A stretch of 64,000 nucleotides of DNA from Candidatus Kinetoplastibacterium crithidii (GTDB lineage Bacteria > Pseudomonadota > Gammaproteobacteria > Burkholderiales > Burkholderiaceae_B): positions 124,001 through 188,000 of the forward strand of contig CP064915.1 in assembly GCA_027557655.1 (NCBI GenBank). The letters run 5' to 3'. Of the stretch, positions 1 to 13,560 are shown piece after piece; position 1 is the stretch's first letter; each line of letters opens with the position of its first letter. Below the pieces are notes generated by a model. The model saw only the letters and a list, made by a program, of their open reading frames with translations. It made no database searches and had not been told where the DNA came from. The position numbers and the translations under genes were made by a program.

Positions 1-1015
1 CTTCTATTAATGCTAGAGTCTTTTTAAAATCGTCTTCAGTTTCTCCAGGAAAGCCAATTATAAAATCTGATGATACTTTTAATCCTGGTCTTGCTGTTCT
101 CAAATTTCTAATAATTGATTTATACTCAAGAGACGAATAACCTCTCTTCATTGCAGATAAAATCCTATCACTACCAGATTGAACTGGCAAATGCAAGAAT
201 GATACTAATTTTGGCAAATCAACATAAGCGTCATACATTCGTTTTGTCATTTCTCTAGGATGTGATGTTGTATATCTAATCCTTTCTATACCTGGTATTT
301 CATGTATATATTCTAAAAGCATTGCAAGATCTGCTATTTCTTTGCCCTTTCCTATTATTCCTCTATAAGCATTAACATTTTGACCTAACAGAGTAATTTC
401 TTTGATACCATTATTTGCAAGATCTGCTATCTCTAATAATACGTCCTCAAATGGTCTTGATACTTCAGTCCCTCTAGTATAAGGGACAACACAAAAACTA
501 CAATATTTGCTACAACCTTCCATTATAGAAACGAATGCTGTTGGTTTAGTGATTTTTGGTAGTGGTATAGAATCAAATTTTTCTATTTCTGGAAAACTTA
601 TATCGATTTGTGGTTTCTTATTTAAGATTCTTGAATCTATTAATGTAGATACTTTATGAATGGTTTGTGGTCCAAATACTATATCTACATAAGGAGCTCT
701 TTTTATTATTTCATGGCCTTCTTGACTAGCTACACATCCTCCAACTCCTATAATAATATCTGGATCTTTTTCTTTAAGTTCTTTTATTCTTCCTAAATCT
801 GAAAACACTTTTTCTTGGGCTTTTTCTCTTATTGAGCAAGTATTTAATATGATGATATTAGCATTTTCAGCTTGTTTTACTATTTCAATTTGTTTTTTTG
901 TTCCTAGTATATCAATAATTTTCTCTGAGTCATATTCATTCATTTGACAGCCAAAAGTTTTAATATAAACATTATATTTTTTTGTTTTTTTGTTTTCTAA
1001 GTCTTTTTTATCCAT
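1..1015 (-). CDS. miaB: tRNA-2-methylthio-N6-dimethylallyladenosine synthase MiaB (partial, C-terminus off the left edge)
   Basis: Radical-SAM methylthiotransferase that adds the 2-methylthio group to i6A37 of tRNAs reading UNN codons. The frame is open from an ATG at 1015 to the window edge, giving 338 residues. The N-terminal UPF0004 domain carries the three cluster cysteines C23 ([12 protein letters not shown]), C60 (NTCSIREKA) and C94 (GGCVAS). The radical-SAM CxxxCxxC is C168/C172/C175 ([10 protein letters not shown]). About a quarter of the protein, including the expected TRAM domain, lies outside the window. It follows secF on the same strand with a 53-base gap. GGCVASQEG and the PYTRG motif favour MiaB over RimO or MtaB. 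Confidence 0.95.
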   Translation of the reverse strand, partial: MDKKDLENKKTKKYNVYIKTFGCQMNEYDSEKIIDILGTKKQIEIVKQAENANIIILNTCSIREKAQEKVFSDLGRIKELKEKDPDIIIGVGGCVASQEGHEIIKRAPYVDIVFGPQTIHKVSTLIDSRILNKKPQIDISFPEIEKFDSIPLPKITKPTAFVSIMEGCSKYCSFCVVPYTRGTEVSRPFEDVLLEIADLANNGIKEITLLGQNVNAYRGIIGKGKEIADLAMLLEYIHEIPGIERIRYTTSHPREMTKRMYDAYVDLPKLVSFLHLPVQSGSDRILSAMKRGYSSLEYKSIIRNLRTARPGLKVSSDFIIGFPGETEDDFKKTLALIE

Positions 1016-1068
1016 TGGTTTTGATTAAAAATTAAAGAATTTAATAATTATATTTTGTTATATTCAGA

Positions 1069-2001
1069 TTAATCATGTAGTTCTGAATGAAATGCTTTTT
1101 TTCCAAATCTCATCAGCAAAGCTAGTGAAGATGAAATAAATATAGAAGAATAAATACCAAACCAAATTCCTATAGTGAGAGCAACAGCAAAATAATGCAA
1201 AGATGCACCTCCAAATAGTAATATTGATAAAACCATAAATTGGGTTGAGCCATGGGTTATTATTGTTCTAGATATAGTTTGAGTGATTGATTTATTAATC
1301 AAAATTTTTATATTTTTTATATTTTTAGGGCCTGTATATTTCAAATAATTTTCTCTTACTCTATCCATTACAATTACTGATTCATTAACAGAATATCCTA
1401 GTGCAGCAAGTGTTCCTGCTAACACAGAAAGGGAAAATTCCCATTGAAAAAAAGCAAAAAATCCCAGAATAATTACGACATCATGTAAGTTTGCTAAGAC
1501 AACAGAGGCAGCAATTATGAATTCAAATCTAATGCTTAAATAAAATATTATTCCTATAACTAACAAAATTAAAGATAGCAACATATCTTGTAGTAATTTT
1601 TCTCCTACTTGTGGTCCTATAAATTCTGTTTTGTTTATATTAAATGAGTCATCATATTTTTTCAGTTCATTCAATATATTAGATGTAGTAGTTTCTAGAG
1701 ATAAACTTTCTAAATTTGGTAATCTTATGATTATTTCTCTAGATGATCCAAGGTATTGAACTTGTATATGTTCTATACCTTGAATATTTAATAGAGATGA
1801 CTTAATTTCATCAGGGTATAGTATTTTTTCCCCAGAGTAACAGGCTTCTATAACTGATCCACCAGTGAATTCAGTAGATAAATTAAATCCTTTATTACAT
1901 ATAAAGAACAAAGATATAGAAAATGTTACTAAACTTACTATATTTAGTAAAACAGCATATTGCATAAAATGTATAGTTTTACTAATGCGGAACAGTTCCA
2001 T
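1069..2001 (-). CDS. secF: Protein translocase subunit SecF
   Basis: Inner-membrane partner of SecD in the proton-driven SecDF-YajC complex, which assists SecYEG export. The 310 residues show the family plan: a first membrane segment near residues 14-34, a periplasmic part with the GGSVIE motif, then a cluster of membrane segments from about residue 135 with the conserved ALGYSVNESVIVMDRVREN stretch. Length matches the family. It starts 30 bases after secD on the same strand and is probably co-transcribed in the order yajC-secD-secF. No damage is visible. Confidence 0.96.
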   Translation of the reverse strand: MELFRISKTIHFMQYAVLLNIVSLVTFSISLFFICNKGFNLSTEFTGGSVIEACYSGEKILYPDEIKSSLLNIQGIEHIQVQYLGSSREIIIRLPNLESLSLETTTSNILNELKKYDDSFNINKTEFIGPQVGEKLLQDMLLSLILLVIGIIFYLSIRFEFIIAASVVLANLHDVVIILGFFAFFQWEFSLSVLAGTLAALGYSVNESVIVMDRVRENYLKYTGPKNIKNIKILINKSITQTISRTIITHGSTQFMVLSILLFGGASLHYFAVALTIGIWFGIYSSIFISSSLALLMRFGKKAFHSELHD

Positions 2002-2031
2002 TGTATATTACCTAATAAATCTTATTAATTG

Positions 2032-3906
2032 CTAATCTAAATTTTTTGGCTTCCAAATTTGACCAATATATATTTTTTTTATATTTTTTTTATTTCCATA
2101 GAATAAATTAATTAAAAATTTAACAAATATTACAGAAGAAAAAATTGACGATAATATGCCAATACAATGTACCACAGCAAATCCTTTTATGGATCCTGAT
2201 CCTAAGATTAATAAAGATAATCCGACAATAAAGTTAGTTAGGTTTGAATCTAAGATAGTATTCCATGCTTTTTCAAAACCATCTTCTATAGATTTTTTTG
2301 GTGAAATTGATCCATTTCGTAATTCTTCCCGTATGCGTTCATTTATTAAAACATTAGCATCTATTGAAATTCCTATTGTTAGTGCAATGGCTGCTATTCC
2401 TGGTAATGTAATTGTTGCTTGCAATATTGATAATGCTGAAATTAATAGAATTATGTTCAACGCTAAACCAATGGAAGCAAATATGCCAAAGAGTTGATAA
2501 TATAACGTCATGAAAATTACAATGGCAGAAAATCCATAAAATATAGATTTGACTCCTTTGTCTATATTGCTGGATCCTAAGCTTGGTCCTATAATTTTTT
2601 CTTCGATTATGCTCATAGGAGCAGATAATAATCCTGAACGAAGTACTAAAGATATATCAGCTGCTTCTTGATAGTTCATGGATCCAGTTATTTGTATATT
2701 TCCATTAGGAATTTCACTTCTTATTATTGGTGCTGTTATAACTTCTCCTTTTCCTTCTTCGTATATTAATATTGCCAATCTTTTATTTATGTTATCTCTT
2801 GTTATGTCTTTGAAGATCCTAGCTCCTTTATTATCCAAGGTCAAATTGACAGATGGTTGACCAGTTTGTGGATCTCTTCCAGGTTGTGCATTATATATAT
2901 TTGCACTATTAATAATAGGTTGGGCATGTACAATTATTTTAGTATTGTTTTTATCATAAAAAAGTTCTTTACCAATTGGGATTATTCCTTGAGATATTGA
3001 TAATTGTGTTGATTTTGAGTCATCTACCAACTTGAATTCTATTGTTGCAGTTTTTCCAAGAATTTCTTTGGCTTTCATAATATCTTGTAGACCTGGTAAT
3101 TGAACTATTATTTCATCAAATCCTTGTCGTTGAATTATAGGTTCAGACACGCCTAAAGCATTTATGCGATTATTTAGTGTTAGTAGGTTTTGTTGAATAG
3201 CTTGTTTTTTTATTTCGGATATTTTAGAAGGGTTGAATTTACACTCAAGTTGATTACCTATGATATGAGTAGTAATTCCATGGATAGAAGAGTTTATTTT
3301 TTTGTTAAGTTTATTAATATCCTGATTATTTGCTAGACATATATATATGCTTTTGCTGTCGTTGTATATTTTTCTAACATCTAACTTATCTTTCTTTATT
3401 ATTGTTTTGATATCCATTAATAAATTATCATAATTAGAGGATATAGCTTTATCTAAATCAACCTTAATTAAAATATGAATACCACCTCTTAAATCCAAAC
3501 CAAGTATGATTGGCTTAGGTGTGAATGGTCCTAATTTTTTCATCCACTTTGGAATATTGGAAACTATATTAGGCGTAACAATATAGGGTTTAGATTTGTA
3601 TGTATTATTTAGTAAATTTTCTATTATGTTAGTGGATATTATTTGATCATCAGGATGTAACAACAGAATTTCTATAAAAGATAGATCTCCTTTTTTCACA
3701 AGTGAACATTTTTTATATGGAATGTTCACTTGTTTCATTGATGTTTCAATTTTTGCTACTAAAGAATTATCAACTTGTATATTTTTTTTTACACTTTTAA
3801 CCTGGATAGATGGAGACACTCCATATAGGTTAGGTATGAAATACAGTACCCCTATCAAAACTGTTAGTATTATAAGAATGTTTTTCCATCTTGGGTAGCA
3901 GTTCAT
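2032..3906 (-). CDS. secD: Protein translocase subunit SecD
   Basis: Inner-membrane RND-type subunit that couples proton flow to late steps of Sec export. The 624 residues are a usual betaproteobacterial length. Visible are the first membrane helix (about residues 8-26), the LDLRGGIHILIKVDLD motif that opens the P1 periplasmic region, the NALGVSEPIIQRQG segment, and the C-terminal membrane domain with GIAAIALTIGISIDANVLIN, where the conserved Asp and neighbouring polar residues take part in proton transfer. It lies between yajC and secF on the same strand. Small plus-strand ORFs inside it are shadows of this gene. Confidence 0.96.
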   Translation of the reverse strand: MNCYPRWKNILIILTVLIGVLYFIPNLYGVSPSIQVKSVKKNIQVDNSLVAKIETSMKQVNIPYKKCSLVKKGDLSFIEILLLHPDDQIISTNIIENLLNNTYKSKPYIVTPNIVSNIPKWMKKLGPFTPKPIILGLDLRGGIHILIKVDLDKAISSNYDNLLMDIKTIIKKDKLDVRKIYNDSKSIYICLANNQDINKLNKKINSSIHGITTHIIGNQLECKFNPSKISEIKKQAIQQNLLTLNNRINALGVSEPIIQRQGFDEIIVQLPGLQDIMKAKEILGKTATIEFKLVDDSKSTQLSISQGIIPIGKELFYDKNNTKIIVHAQPIINSANIYNAQPGRDPQTGQPSVNLTLDNKGARIFKDITRDNINKRLAILIYEEGKGEVITAPIIRSEIPNGNIQITGSMNYQEAADISLVLRSGLLSAPMSIIEEKIIGPSLGSSNIDKGVKSIFYGFSAIVIFMTLYYQLFGIFASIGLALNIILLISALSILQATITLPGIAAIALTIGISIDANVLINERIREELRNGSISPKKSIEDGFEKAWNTILDSNLTNFIVGLSLLILGSGSIKGFAVVHCIGILSSIFSSVIFVKFLINLFYGNKKNIKKIYIGQIWKPKNLD

Positions 3907-3956
3907 ATATATTTATATAAAATTAATAATGAAAAAGAATCAAGCGAGCTTTGTGA

Positions 3957-4301
3957 TTATAATGATTTTATTGTTCCTTTAGGCATTGTACCAATAACAG
4001 CATTTTTTTGAACAATTATTTCCACTGGTTGATTATTTGAACGGGAAATTTCAAGAAATATATAATTATCTTGTATTTTGCTAATTATTCCCATTATTCC
4101 TCCAGAAGTAGTAATTTCATCACCTTTAGATAAGGACAAAATTAAATTTTTATGCTCTTTTTGGCGTTTTATTTGTGGTCTAATCATTAAAAAATACAAA
4201 ACTACAAACATTATTATTATAGGAAGCATACCTATTACTGTATTGTTTTCTGCAGAGGTTGCATTTGCAACAATGAAATTTGAAGAGTTTATAAAATTCA
4301 T
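3957..4301 (-). CDS. yajC: Preprotein translocase subunit YajC
   Basis: Small single-span membrane protein of the SecDF-YajC complex. The 114 residues have one hydrophobic segment (about residues 24-42, ending FLMIRPQIKRQKEHK) followed by the cytoplasmic YajC domain with the typical LSKGDEITTSGGIMGIISKI stretch. It lies between tgt and secD on the same strand, the standard tgt-yajC-secD-secF order, with 50-base gaps on each side. The short plus-strand ORF over the same bases is a shadow. Confidence 0.94.
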   Translation of the reverse strand: MNFINSSNFIVANATSAENNTVIGMLPIIIMFVVLYFLMIRPQIKRQKEHKNLILSLSKGDEITTSGGIMGIISKIQDNYIFLEISRSNNQPVEIIVQKNAVIGTMPKGTIKSL

Positions 4302-4353
4302 TTTTAAATTCCTTTATTTTCTAGATTGCTAATATAACAGTAAATTGTTTATT

Positions 4354-6551
<2,198 letters not shown>

Positions 6552-6643
6552 TTTAATGTATATTAAACTAGTAAAATTGACATTATTATATTTTAGCTGT
6601 TATTTGATAAATAATTCAAAATTATTAAGTATTTTCTTTTCTA

Positions 6644-7381
6644 CTAATACCAATTCATCAGGCTAATAACAGCTGCTGTTATCGTGATACCTGCTGTTTC
6701 TGTACGTAATATCCTATTGCCAAAATTAACAAATTTGATATCATGTATTTTTTTTACTTGAACACATTCTTGATCAGTCCATCCTCCTTCTGGTCCTATC
6801 ATTATAGATAATTTCTTTATGTCAATTTGTTTTTTTAAAACTTCTGTCAAAGTTTGACTATTAGATAGATGACAAAATAGATGTATTTGGTTTGATATTT
6901 TTTCTAAGTACTGATCCAATGATATTGGGTTTTCTATAGTCATAAGTTGGTTGCGACCACATTGTGAACTAGCAGATTCTATGATCTTTTTCCAATGCAT
7001 TATCTTATTCTGTAATTTTTCATTAGTTAATTGGACTATACTTCTGTTTGTTTTTAATGGAATTATTTTTTGCACTCCTAACTCAACAGCTTTTTCTATT
7101 ATAAGATCCATTTTATTGTTAGTTGTCAAAGACTGTATAAGTGTAATTGAACCTTGAAGTTCTATTTCCTTAGAATTGAATGATAGTATTTTTGCATAAG
7201 CAGATCCTTTAGCGAACGTTATTGTCGCATTATATTCTCCATTTTTTCCATTAAACAATATAATATTATCATTGTTTTGTAGTCGTAGGACTTGTTTAGC
7301 GTAATGTGTTATTTCCTTTGGCAATAACACCTCTATGTTTGAGGATAAATAATTTTCTAAAAAGAAACGAGGACGACGCAT
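6644..7381 (-). CDS. rsmE: 16S rRNA (uracil1498-N3)-methyltransferase
   Basis: SPOUT-class methyltransferase for m3U1498 of 16S rRNA. The 245 residues contain an N-terminal PUA-like domain and a C-terminal knotted SPOUT domain with the diagnostic MIGPEGGWTDQE loop and the LRTETAGITI motif. The start MRRPRFF is typical of Bordetella-like RsmE. It is divergent from the transketolase gene; the 176-base gap between them holds a tandem duplication (7383-7426). Confidence 0.94.
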   Translation of the reverse strand: MRRPRFFLENYLSSNIEVLLPKEITHYAKQVLRLQNNDNIILFNGKNGEYNATITFAKGSAYAKILSFNSKEIELQGSITLIQSLTTNNKMDLIIEKAVELGVQKIIPLKTNRSIVQLTNEKLQNKIMHWKKIIESASSQCGRNQLMTIENPISLDQYLEKISNQIHLFCHLSNSQTLTEVLKKQIDIKKLSIMIGPEGGWTDQECVQVKKIHDIKFVNFGNRILRTETAGITITAAVISLMNWY

Positions 7382-7382
7382 A

Positions 7383-7426
7383 TTTATTAATTTCTAATCA
7401 AGAATTTATTAATTTCTAATCAAGAA
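7383..7426. repeat. Perfect 22-bp tandem duplication in the rsmE-tkt gap
   Basis: Two identical adjacent 22-base units (7383-7404 and 7405-7426), each beginning TTTATTAATTTC and ending TAATCAAGAA. They start one base upstream of the rsmE start codon and lie in the divergent promoter region. Exact identity of the copies suggests a recent duplication. Confidence 0.9.
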
Positions 7427-7557
7427 TGAAATATTCTAATATAAACTTGCTGGTTTTTTTAAGATATTTTAATAAGTTTTATAATAGTAATAGATATTTA
7501 TTATAAGAATTTTATCTTTATCTTTTTTCTAAGTGTTAGAATTATAATTTTTAATCA

Positions 7558-9639
7558 ATGAAATCAAAGAGCCTTTATATGAACAAAGATATATATAAAT
7601 CTAAAATTGTTTTGGCTGATGCTATTCGCGTTTTATCAATGGATGCGGTGCAAAAAGCTAATTCTGGGCATCCTGGAGCCCCTATGGGTATGGCAGAGAT
7701 GGCGCAGGCAATATGGAAAGATAATTTAAAACATAATCCAAATGATCCCAGATGGATTAATAGAGACCGTTTTGTTTTATCAAATGGTCATAGTTCTATG
7801 TTGCTTTATGCTGTTTTACATTTAACCGGCTATGATGTTTCTATTGATGACATCAAAAAATTTCGTCAGCTACATTCTAAAACTCCAGGGCATCCTGAGG
7901 TTGGAATTACTCCAGGTATAGAAACAACAACAGGTCCTCTTGGTCAGGGTTTAGCAAATGCAGTCGGTATGGCATTAGCAGAATCTTTGTTAGCAGAAGA
8001 GTTTAATAAACCAGGTTTTGATATAATAGATCATAACACATATGCAATGGTAGGAGATGGTTGCCTTATGGAAGGTATTTCTCATGAGGTTTGTTCTCTT
8101 GCTGGCACTTTAAAATTATCTAAATTAATAGTTTTATATGATGATAATGGCATTTCTATAGATGGAAATGTAAAACATTGGTTTAATGATGATACTGCAG
8201 GGCGATTCAGAGGATATGGCTGGAACGTTATTACAGATATCAATGGTCATGATGCTTCTGCTATAAATGCAGCTATCAAGTTAGCTCGTTCTCAATCTCA
8301 AAAGCCAACAATAATTATCTGCAAAACGACCATTGGTAAAGGTTCACCAAACATGGCAGGTACTCATAATGTACATGGATCCCCATTAGGTAAAGATGAG
8401 ATACTAGCATCTAGAGAATTTCTTGGGTGGCCTCATGATCCATTTGTAATTCCTCAAGAAATGTATGATGCTTGGGATGCCAGGGAAACAGGTGAAAAAT
8501 CACAAGCAATATGGAAATCTAAATTTGATTCATACGCGATTGAATATCCAAGTTTTGCTAATGAGCTTAAACGCAGAATGAATGGTGAATTACCAGGTAA
8601 TTTTGATGAATTTACTAAAAACTTTATAAAAACAACGGTTGAAAAAGCAGAAACTTTAGCTACTAGAAAAGCTTCTCAGCTTGCAATTGCAGAAATAGCT
8701 AAGGCATTGCCGGAGTTCTTAGGAGGCTCTGCTGATTTGACAGGATCTAATTATACAGACTGGAAAGGAGTTGTTCCTGTTAGGGCAGCTAGTGATGATA
8801 GAGGTATATCATTTGGAAGGCATATTAATTATGGTGTCCGTGAATTCGGCATGGCTGCTATTATGAATGGTATTGCATTGCATGGAGGTTATTTACCTTT
8901 TGGTGGAACATTTTTGACTTTTTCGGACTATTCCCGTAATGCTATTCGTATGGCTGCTTTAATGAGGCAAAGGGTTGTACATGTATTTACCCATGATTCT
9001 ATAGGATTAGGAGAAGATGGTCCCACACATCAGTCTATTGAGCATGTGGCTAGTTTGCGTCTTATTCCAAATTTATCAGTGTGGAGACCTTGTGATACTG
9101 TAGAGACTATGGTTGCTTGGGCATATGCGATTAAAAGACCAGCTAGTGTTGGTATGGATGTTAAGGATGGTGGTCCTACCGCATTATTGCTTTCTAGGCA
9201 AAATTTGCCTTTCGTTGAGCGTGATTCTTCTACAATTAGCTCTATAGAAAAAGGTGGTTATATCTTAAAAGATGGTAATAATGCACAAGCTATAATTATC
9301 GCTACAGGTTCAGAAATTGCTATAGCTTTGGATGCTCAGAATAAATTAAACGAATTAGGCATTGGAGTTAGGGTAGTTTCTATGCCTAGTACTGATGTTT
9401 TTGATAAACAAGATGATAGTTGGAAAAATATGGTTTTGCCAGTAAATATTCCAAAAATTGCGATAGAAGCTGGTGTAACTTCTGGTTGGTATAAGTATGT
9501 TGGCTTAGATGGTTTGGTTTTAGGAATAGATCGTTATGGAGAGTCAGCTCCAGCTGGAGAATTATTTAAATTTTTTGGATTGACATCAGATAACGTCGTT
9601 ATGTCTGTGAAAAAGATTTTATCATTGAAAGGGGTTTAG
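7558..9639 (+). CDS. tkt: Transketolase
   Basis: Thiamine-diphosphate enzyme of the non-oxidative pentose phosphate pathway. The 693 residues are slightly longer than the usual 660-680. The N-terminal part shows [16 protein letters not shown] and the GDGCLMEG...D..N ThDP-binding stretch; the pyrimidine domain has [11 protein letters not shown] and the [14 protein letters not shown] segment. An in-frame ATG at 7579 (MNKDIYKSK) is an equally plausible start. It begins a glycolytic cluster, with gap two bases downstream of its stop. Together with tal (28461-29414) it keeps sugar-phosphate exchange between F6P/GAP and ribose-5-phosphate. Confidence 0.97.
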   Translation: MKSKSLYMNKDIYKSKIVLADAIRVLSMDAVQKANSGHPGAPMGMAEMAQAIWKDNLKHNPNDPRWINRDRFVLSNGHSSMLLYAVLHLTGYDVSIDDIKKFRQLHSKTPGHPEVGITPGIETTTGPLGQGLANAVGMALAESLLAEEFNKPGFDIIDHNTYAMVGDGCLMEGISHEVCSLAGTLKLSKLIVLYDDNGISIDGNVKHWFNDDTAGRFRGYGWNVITDINGHDASAINAAIKLARSQSQKPTIIICKTTIGKGSPNMAGTHNVHGSPLGKDEILASREFLGWPHDPFVIPQEMYDAWDARETGEKSQAIWKSKFDSYAIEYPSFANELKRRMNGELPGNFDEFTKNFIKTTVEKAETLATRKASQLAIAEIAKALPEFLGGSADLTGSNYTDWKGVVPVRAASDDRGISFGRHINYGVREFGMAAIMNGIALHGGYLPFGGTFLTFSDYSRNAIRMAALMRQRVVHVFTHDSIGLGEDGPTHQSIEHVASLRLIPNLSVWRPCDTVETMVAWAYAIKRPASVGMDVKDGGPTALLLSRQNLPFVERDSSTISSIEKGGYILKDGNNAQAIIIATGSEIAIALDAQNKLNELGIGVRVVSMPSTDVFDKQDDSWKNMVLPVNIPKIAIEAGVTSGWYKYVGLDGLVLGIDRYGESAPAGELFKFFGLTSDNVVMSVKKILSLKGV

Positions 9640-9641
9640 TT

Positions 9642-10652
9642 ATGTCTATCAGAGTTGCTATTAATGGTTATGGGCGAATAGGTCGAAATATTTTAAGAGC
9701 TCATTATGAGGGTGGAAAAAAACATGATATAGAAATTGTTGCTATCAATGATATGGGAAACGTCCAGTCTAGTGCTCATTTAACAAGATTTGATACTGCT
9801 CATGGAAAATTCACAGGAACGGTTTCTGTAGAAAAAGATTGTATGGTAGTGAATGGTGACAGAATTAGAATGTTTTCTAATAGGAATCCAGAAGAACTCC
9901 CTTGGAGAGAATTAGGTATTGATGTTGTTATGGAGTGTACAGGTATTTTTACATCTAAATCCAAGGCTATGGTACATATTAATAATGGAGCTAAGAAAGT
10001 TGTTATATCTGCTCCAGGTGGTAATGATGTGGATGCAACCATTGTTTTTGGGGTTAATGATAATTTACTTAAACCAACTCATACGATTATTTCTAATGCT
10101 TCTTGTACTACAAATTGTTTAGTGCCTTTAGTTAAACCTCTGCATGATTCTATTGGTGTAGAAACAGGTCTTATGACAACAGTACACTCATATACCAATG
10201 ATCAAGTTTTAACAGATGTCTCGCATAATGATTTGCGTAGAGCAAGATCTGCAACCATGAATATGATTCCAACAAAAACTGGAGCAGCAGCTGCAGTAGG
10301 TCTGGTACTTCCTGATTTAAAAGGTAAATTGGATGGTTACTCAATAAGAGTACCAACTATTAATGTTTCATTGGTGGATTTGTCTTTTATTGCGAAACGA
10401 AATACATCTGTTGATGAGGTTAATGAAACCATTAGGTTAGCCTCTGAAGGTTATCTAAAGGGTGTTTTAGAATTTAATAAAGACTTATTGGTTTCTAGTG
10501 ATTATAATCATAACCCTGCTTCAAGTATTTTTGATTCTACATTGACAAAGGTTTCTGGGCGACTTGTTAAAGTATTTTCATGGTATGACAATGAATGGGG
10601 ATTCTCCAATAGAATGTTGGATACTACTATGGCATTAATGCTTGCAAAATAG
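9642..10652 (+). CDS. gap: Glyceraldehyde-3-phosphate dehydrogenase, type I
   Basis: Converts glyceraldehyde-3-phosphate to 1,3-bisphosphoglycerate with NAD(P). The 336 residues start with the Rossmann motif GYGRIGRN. The catalytic Cys is C155 in the ASCTTNCL signature, and the C-terminal [12 protein letters not shown] is intact. Start is decided by a GGGG ribosome site at 9631-9634 inside the end of tkt, seven bases before the ATG. It is almost certainly translated from the tkt mRNA. Confidence 0.98.
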   Translation: MSIRVAINGYGRIGRNILRAHYEGGKKHDIEIVAINDMGNVQSSAHLTRFDTAHGKFTGTVSVEKDCMVVNGDRIRMFSNRNPEELPWRELGIDVVMECTGIFTSKSKAMVHINNGAKKVVISAPGGNDVDATIVFGVNDNLLKPTHTIISNASCTTNCLVPLVKPLHDSIGVETGLMTTVHSYTNDQVLTDVSHNDLRRARSATMNMIPTKTGAAAAVGLVLPDLKGKLDGYSIRVPTINVSLVDLSFIAKRNTSVDEVNETIRLASEGYLKGVLEFNKDLLVSSDYNHNPASSIFDSTLTKVSGRLVKVFSWYDNEWGFSNRMLDTTMALMLAK

Positions 10653-10679
10653 TTCTATTTTAATTTTTTATGGGCTATT

Positions 10680-10712
10680 ACATCTAGAGTTGATTATAAC
10701 AACTCTAGATGT
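10680..10712 (+). terminator. Perfect 13-bp stem-loop between gap and pgk
   Basis: ACATCTAGAGTTG (10680-10692) pairs exactly with CAACTCTAGATGT (10700-10712) around a 7-base loop ATTATAA. No strong T-tract follows, so it may be an intra-operon mRNA-processing or attenuating hairpin, not a full terminator. It lies 28 bases after the gap stop and 40 before pgk. Confidence 0.6.
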
Positions 10713-10751
10713 GTCCATTTATTATATGTAGGTTATCAAGGAGATTTTTAG

Positions 10752-11948
10752 ATGACCAAAGTAAAAACTCTAAGAGAGTTATCAAAATCAGGTTTTTTGC
10801 TAAATAAAAAAGTTTTTATTAGGGCTGATTTGAACGTACCTTTTGATAATGAAGGTCATATAACAGAAGATACTAGGATAAGAGCTTCAGTGCCAGGAAT
10901 TAGAATGGCTTTGGATGCAGGTGCTGCTGTGATGGTTACATCTCACCTAGGTCGCCCTAAGGAAGGTATGTTCACTAAACAAGATTCTTTGGTAAGGGTT
11001 GCACAACGTTTATCAGAAATTTTGGGAATGCAGATTGAGTTAATTAAAGATTGGATTGATGGTGTTAAGGTTGATCCTGGTCAGGTTGTTTTGCTAGAAA
11101 ATTGCCGTGTAAATATTGGTGAAAAAAACAATGATGAAAATCTATCACGTAAAATGGCTGCGTTATGTGATGTTTATGTAAACGATGCTTTTGGAACAGC
11201 TCATAGAATTGAAGCTAGTACTTATGGTATTGCTAAATTTGCTCCTGTAGCTTGTGCGGGCCCATTATTAGAGCAAGAACTAAATGCTCTTGGAAAGGTA
11301 TTTTCTCAACCTAAAAAACCATTAGTTGCTATTGTAGGCGGATCAAAAGTTTCTACAAAATTATCTGTTTTAAAGTTTCTATCTGAAAAAGTAGATTACT
11401 TGATTGTTGGAGGTGGAATAGCTAATACTTTCATGATGGCAACGGGATTATCTATTGGAAAATCATTAGTAGAGTCTTCTGAGTTGGATAATGCTAATAT
11501 TATAATTAATAGCATGAGAAGTCGAGGAGCTGATGTTCCAATACCAGTGGATGTAGTGTGTGCTAAATCTTTTAGTCCAGAATCTTCAGGTGTTTTAAAA
11601 AAGGTAGAAGATGTGGTAGAAGATGATATGATTTTAGATATAGGGCCGGAAACATCTAAGATGTTCGGCTCTATTATAGAAAAAGCTGGTACTATAGTCT
11701 GGAATGGACCAGTTGGTGTTTTTGAATTTAAAAATTTTGCTAGTGGTACAGAATTTATATCTAAAAAAATAGCAAAAACTAGCGCTTTTTCAGTTGCTGG
11801 GGGTGGAGATACATTGGCAGCCATAGATAAATTTGGAGTTCTCAATGAAATTAATTATATTTCAACAGGTGGCGGAGCTTTTCTGGAATTTCTAGAAGGG
11901 AAGAAACTGCCTGCTCTATCTATATTAGAAGAGCGAGCTAATGATTAG
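10752..11948 (+). CDS. pgk: Phosphoglycerate kinase
   Basis: Makes ATP and 3-phosphoglycerate from 1,3-bisphosphoglycerate. The 398 residues match the family. Visible motifs are [20 protein letters not shown] (substrate-binding His/Arg), [11 protein letters not shown], the hinge-region [10 protein letters not shown], and the nucleotide-binding [13 protein letters not shown] near the C-terminus. An AAGGAGA ribosome site precedes the ATG. Its last four bases overlap the 3' end of the convergent pit gene. Confidence 0.98.
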   Translation: MTKVKTLRELSKSGFLLNKKVFIRADLNVPFDNEGHITEDTRIRASVPGIRMALDAGAAVMVTSHLGRPKEGMFTKQDSLVRVAQRLSEILGMQIELIKDWIDGVKVDPGQVVLLENCRVNIGEKNNDENLSRKMAALCDVYVNDAFGTAHRIEASTYGIAKFAPVACAGPLLEQELNALGKVFSQPKKPLVAIVGGSKVSTKLSVLKFLSEKVDYLIVGGGIANTFMMATGLSIGKSLVESSELDNANIIINSMRSRGADVPIPVDVVCAKSFSPESSGVLKKVEDVVEDDMILDIGPETSKMFGSIIEKAGTIVWNGPVGVFEFKNFASGTEFISKKIAKTSAFSVAGGGDTLAAIDKFGVLNEINYISTGGGAFLEFLEGKKLPALSILEERAND

Positions 11949-13432
11949 AGTTTTGTTACAAATGTTCCAAGTAAGAATAAGATAGCAGATAAAGAAATTG
12001 CTGCTGGCAAAGTTAGGATCCATGCCAGCAGTATTTGTTTGACTGTGTTTTTTTGTAGAGTAACTTTATTAGCAACTATTGTTCCAGCTATTCCTGATGA
12101 TAGTACATGTGTAGTTGAAACAGGTAAATTTAATAAATTAGCTGTTCCTATTGCTAAAACAGCTGTAACTTGGGCAGATGCTCCTTGAGCATAAGTCATT
12201 CCTTGAGTACCTATCCTTTCTCCAACTGTCATTACAACTCTTTTCCATCCTATCATTGTTCCACATCCAAGAGCTGTTGCTACCGCGATTACAACCCATA
12301 GGGGGGCATACTCGATTGTTGATGTTATGTCAGCTCTAAGTCTTTCTAAATCTTCTGCTTCTGATATTGGTAGTTTTTGTCCTCTCATAATATTTTTAGC
12401 TATGTCATCAAGGCAAAGCAGATTTTTTCTCGTGTCTATTCTCTGTTTAACAGATAAAAGTTCGTATTTAGATAGATTTTTTAGAGTTGTATCAATTTCA
12501 TTAATAGTTTTTTTTGTCATTTTTGGATTACAACTTAATTGTGTATTTATATCAGTGTTAGTAATCTGGTCATTTATATCTAAGTATTTATTTATGTAAA
12601 TATAATTTCTACTGTAAAAGTCATTTAAATGAAGCGTTGCATTTCTTGTTCTGTCAATTTGATATGAAGTGCTATTTAAGTTGAGAGCATAATTTGCCGG
12701 TACTATTCCTATTAATACTAACATTACTAGTCCTATTCCTTTCTGTCCATCATTTGAGCCATGTGCGAAACTAACTCCCATGGCAGATATAACAAGTATT
12801 AAACGGTTCCAGAATGGAGGGTGTTTTTTTGCCTCTAAAAGCCGTCTTTGTTTAGGAGTGTAATGCATGTTTGAGTTTGGTCTCCAATTTTTTAATAGGA
12901 AAAATATCCATCCTGCTAATATGAAGCCTATAATTGGAGATATTATCATGGATAATCCTACATCTATAGCTTTGTCCCAGTTAACTCCATCTTGGATCGG
13001 TATGCTATTTTCCCATGCATTTGCTAGGCCAACACCTAGGATTGATCCAATAAGAGTATGAGAACTAGAGGCTGGTATACCAAAAAACCATGTTCCAAGA
13101 TTCCAAATTATTGCTGCAGATACCATGGAAAAAATCATTATTAGACCACGTGTACTGTTTACGTTTAATAATAATTCTACTGGAAGCAAGTGTACTATGG
13201 TGTAGACTATTCCCACTCCTCCAGTTAGGACTCCTAAAAAATTGAATATTCCTGCGAGTAGAACTGCTAGCCTAGGAGGCATAGCCTTTGTATATATTAC
13301 TGTAGCAACAGCATTTGCTGTGTCATGAAATCCATTTATAAATTCATAAATGAGCACGAATGCTAGAGCCATAATAAGGCCAAAACAAACCCAAACACTT
13401 AAACCAGAGAATATATTTAGCATAGGGGACAA
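11945..13432 (-). CDS. pit: Inorganic phosphate transporter, PiT family
   Basis: Low-affinity phosphate permease of the inner membrane. The 495 residues have two repeated PHO4 halves: [22 protein letters not shown] in the first and [15 protein letters not shown] further on, with many hydrophobic helices. A hydrophilic loop of about 140 residues (roughly residues 255-380) splits the two membrane halves, a known variable region. The gene is inverted between pgk and fba, where related betaproteobacteria usually carry pyruvate kinase, and its 3' end overlaps pgk by four bases. It may supply phosphate for polyphosphate synthesis by ppk. Confidence 0.93.
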   Translation of the reverse strand: MSPMLNIFSGLSVWVCFGLIMALAFVLIYEFINGFHDTANAVATVIYTKAMPPRLAVLLAGIFNFLGVLTGGVGIVYTIVHLLPVELLLNVNSTRGLIMIFSMVSAAIIWNLGTWFFGIPASSSHTLIGSILGVGLANAWENSIPIQDGVNWDKAIDVGLSMIISPIIGFILAGWIFFLLKNWRPNSNMHYTPKQRRLLEAKKHPPFWNRLILVISAMGVSFAHGSNDGQKGIGLVMLVLIGIVPANYALNLNSTSYQIDRTRNATLHLNDFYSRNYIYINKYLDINDQITNTDINTQLSCNPKMTKKTINEIDTTLKNLSKYELLSVKQRIDTRKNLLCLDDIAKNIMRGQKLPISEAEDLERLRADITSTIEYAPLWVVIAVATALGCGTMIGWKRVVMTVGERIGTQGMTYAQGASAQVTAVLAIGTANLLNLPVSTTHVLSSGIAGTIVANKVTLQKNTVKQILLAWILTLPAAISLSAILFLLGTFVTKL

Positions 13433-13486
13433 TATTTTAAAATAGGCATTTTAAATTTTATTCATAAATAAAGATAACAGACTACT

Positions 13487-13523
13487 ATTTATAATACATA
13501 ATATGAAATTATGTATTATAAAT
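13487..13523. repeat. Perfect 16-bp inverted repeat in the pit-fba gap
   Basis: The arms ATTTATAATACATAAT (13487-13502) and ATTATGTATTATAAAT (13508-13523) are exact complements around a 5-base loop ATGAA. It is in a divergent gap where no gene ends, so it is not an ordinary terminator. It could be an operator-like palindrome or a remnant left by rearrangement. Confidence 0.7.
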
Positions 13524-13560
13524 CTAAACTTTACTAATATAGTTTTTTAGATTACAAAAT

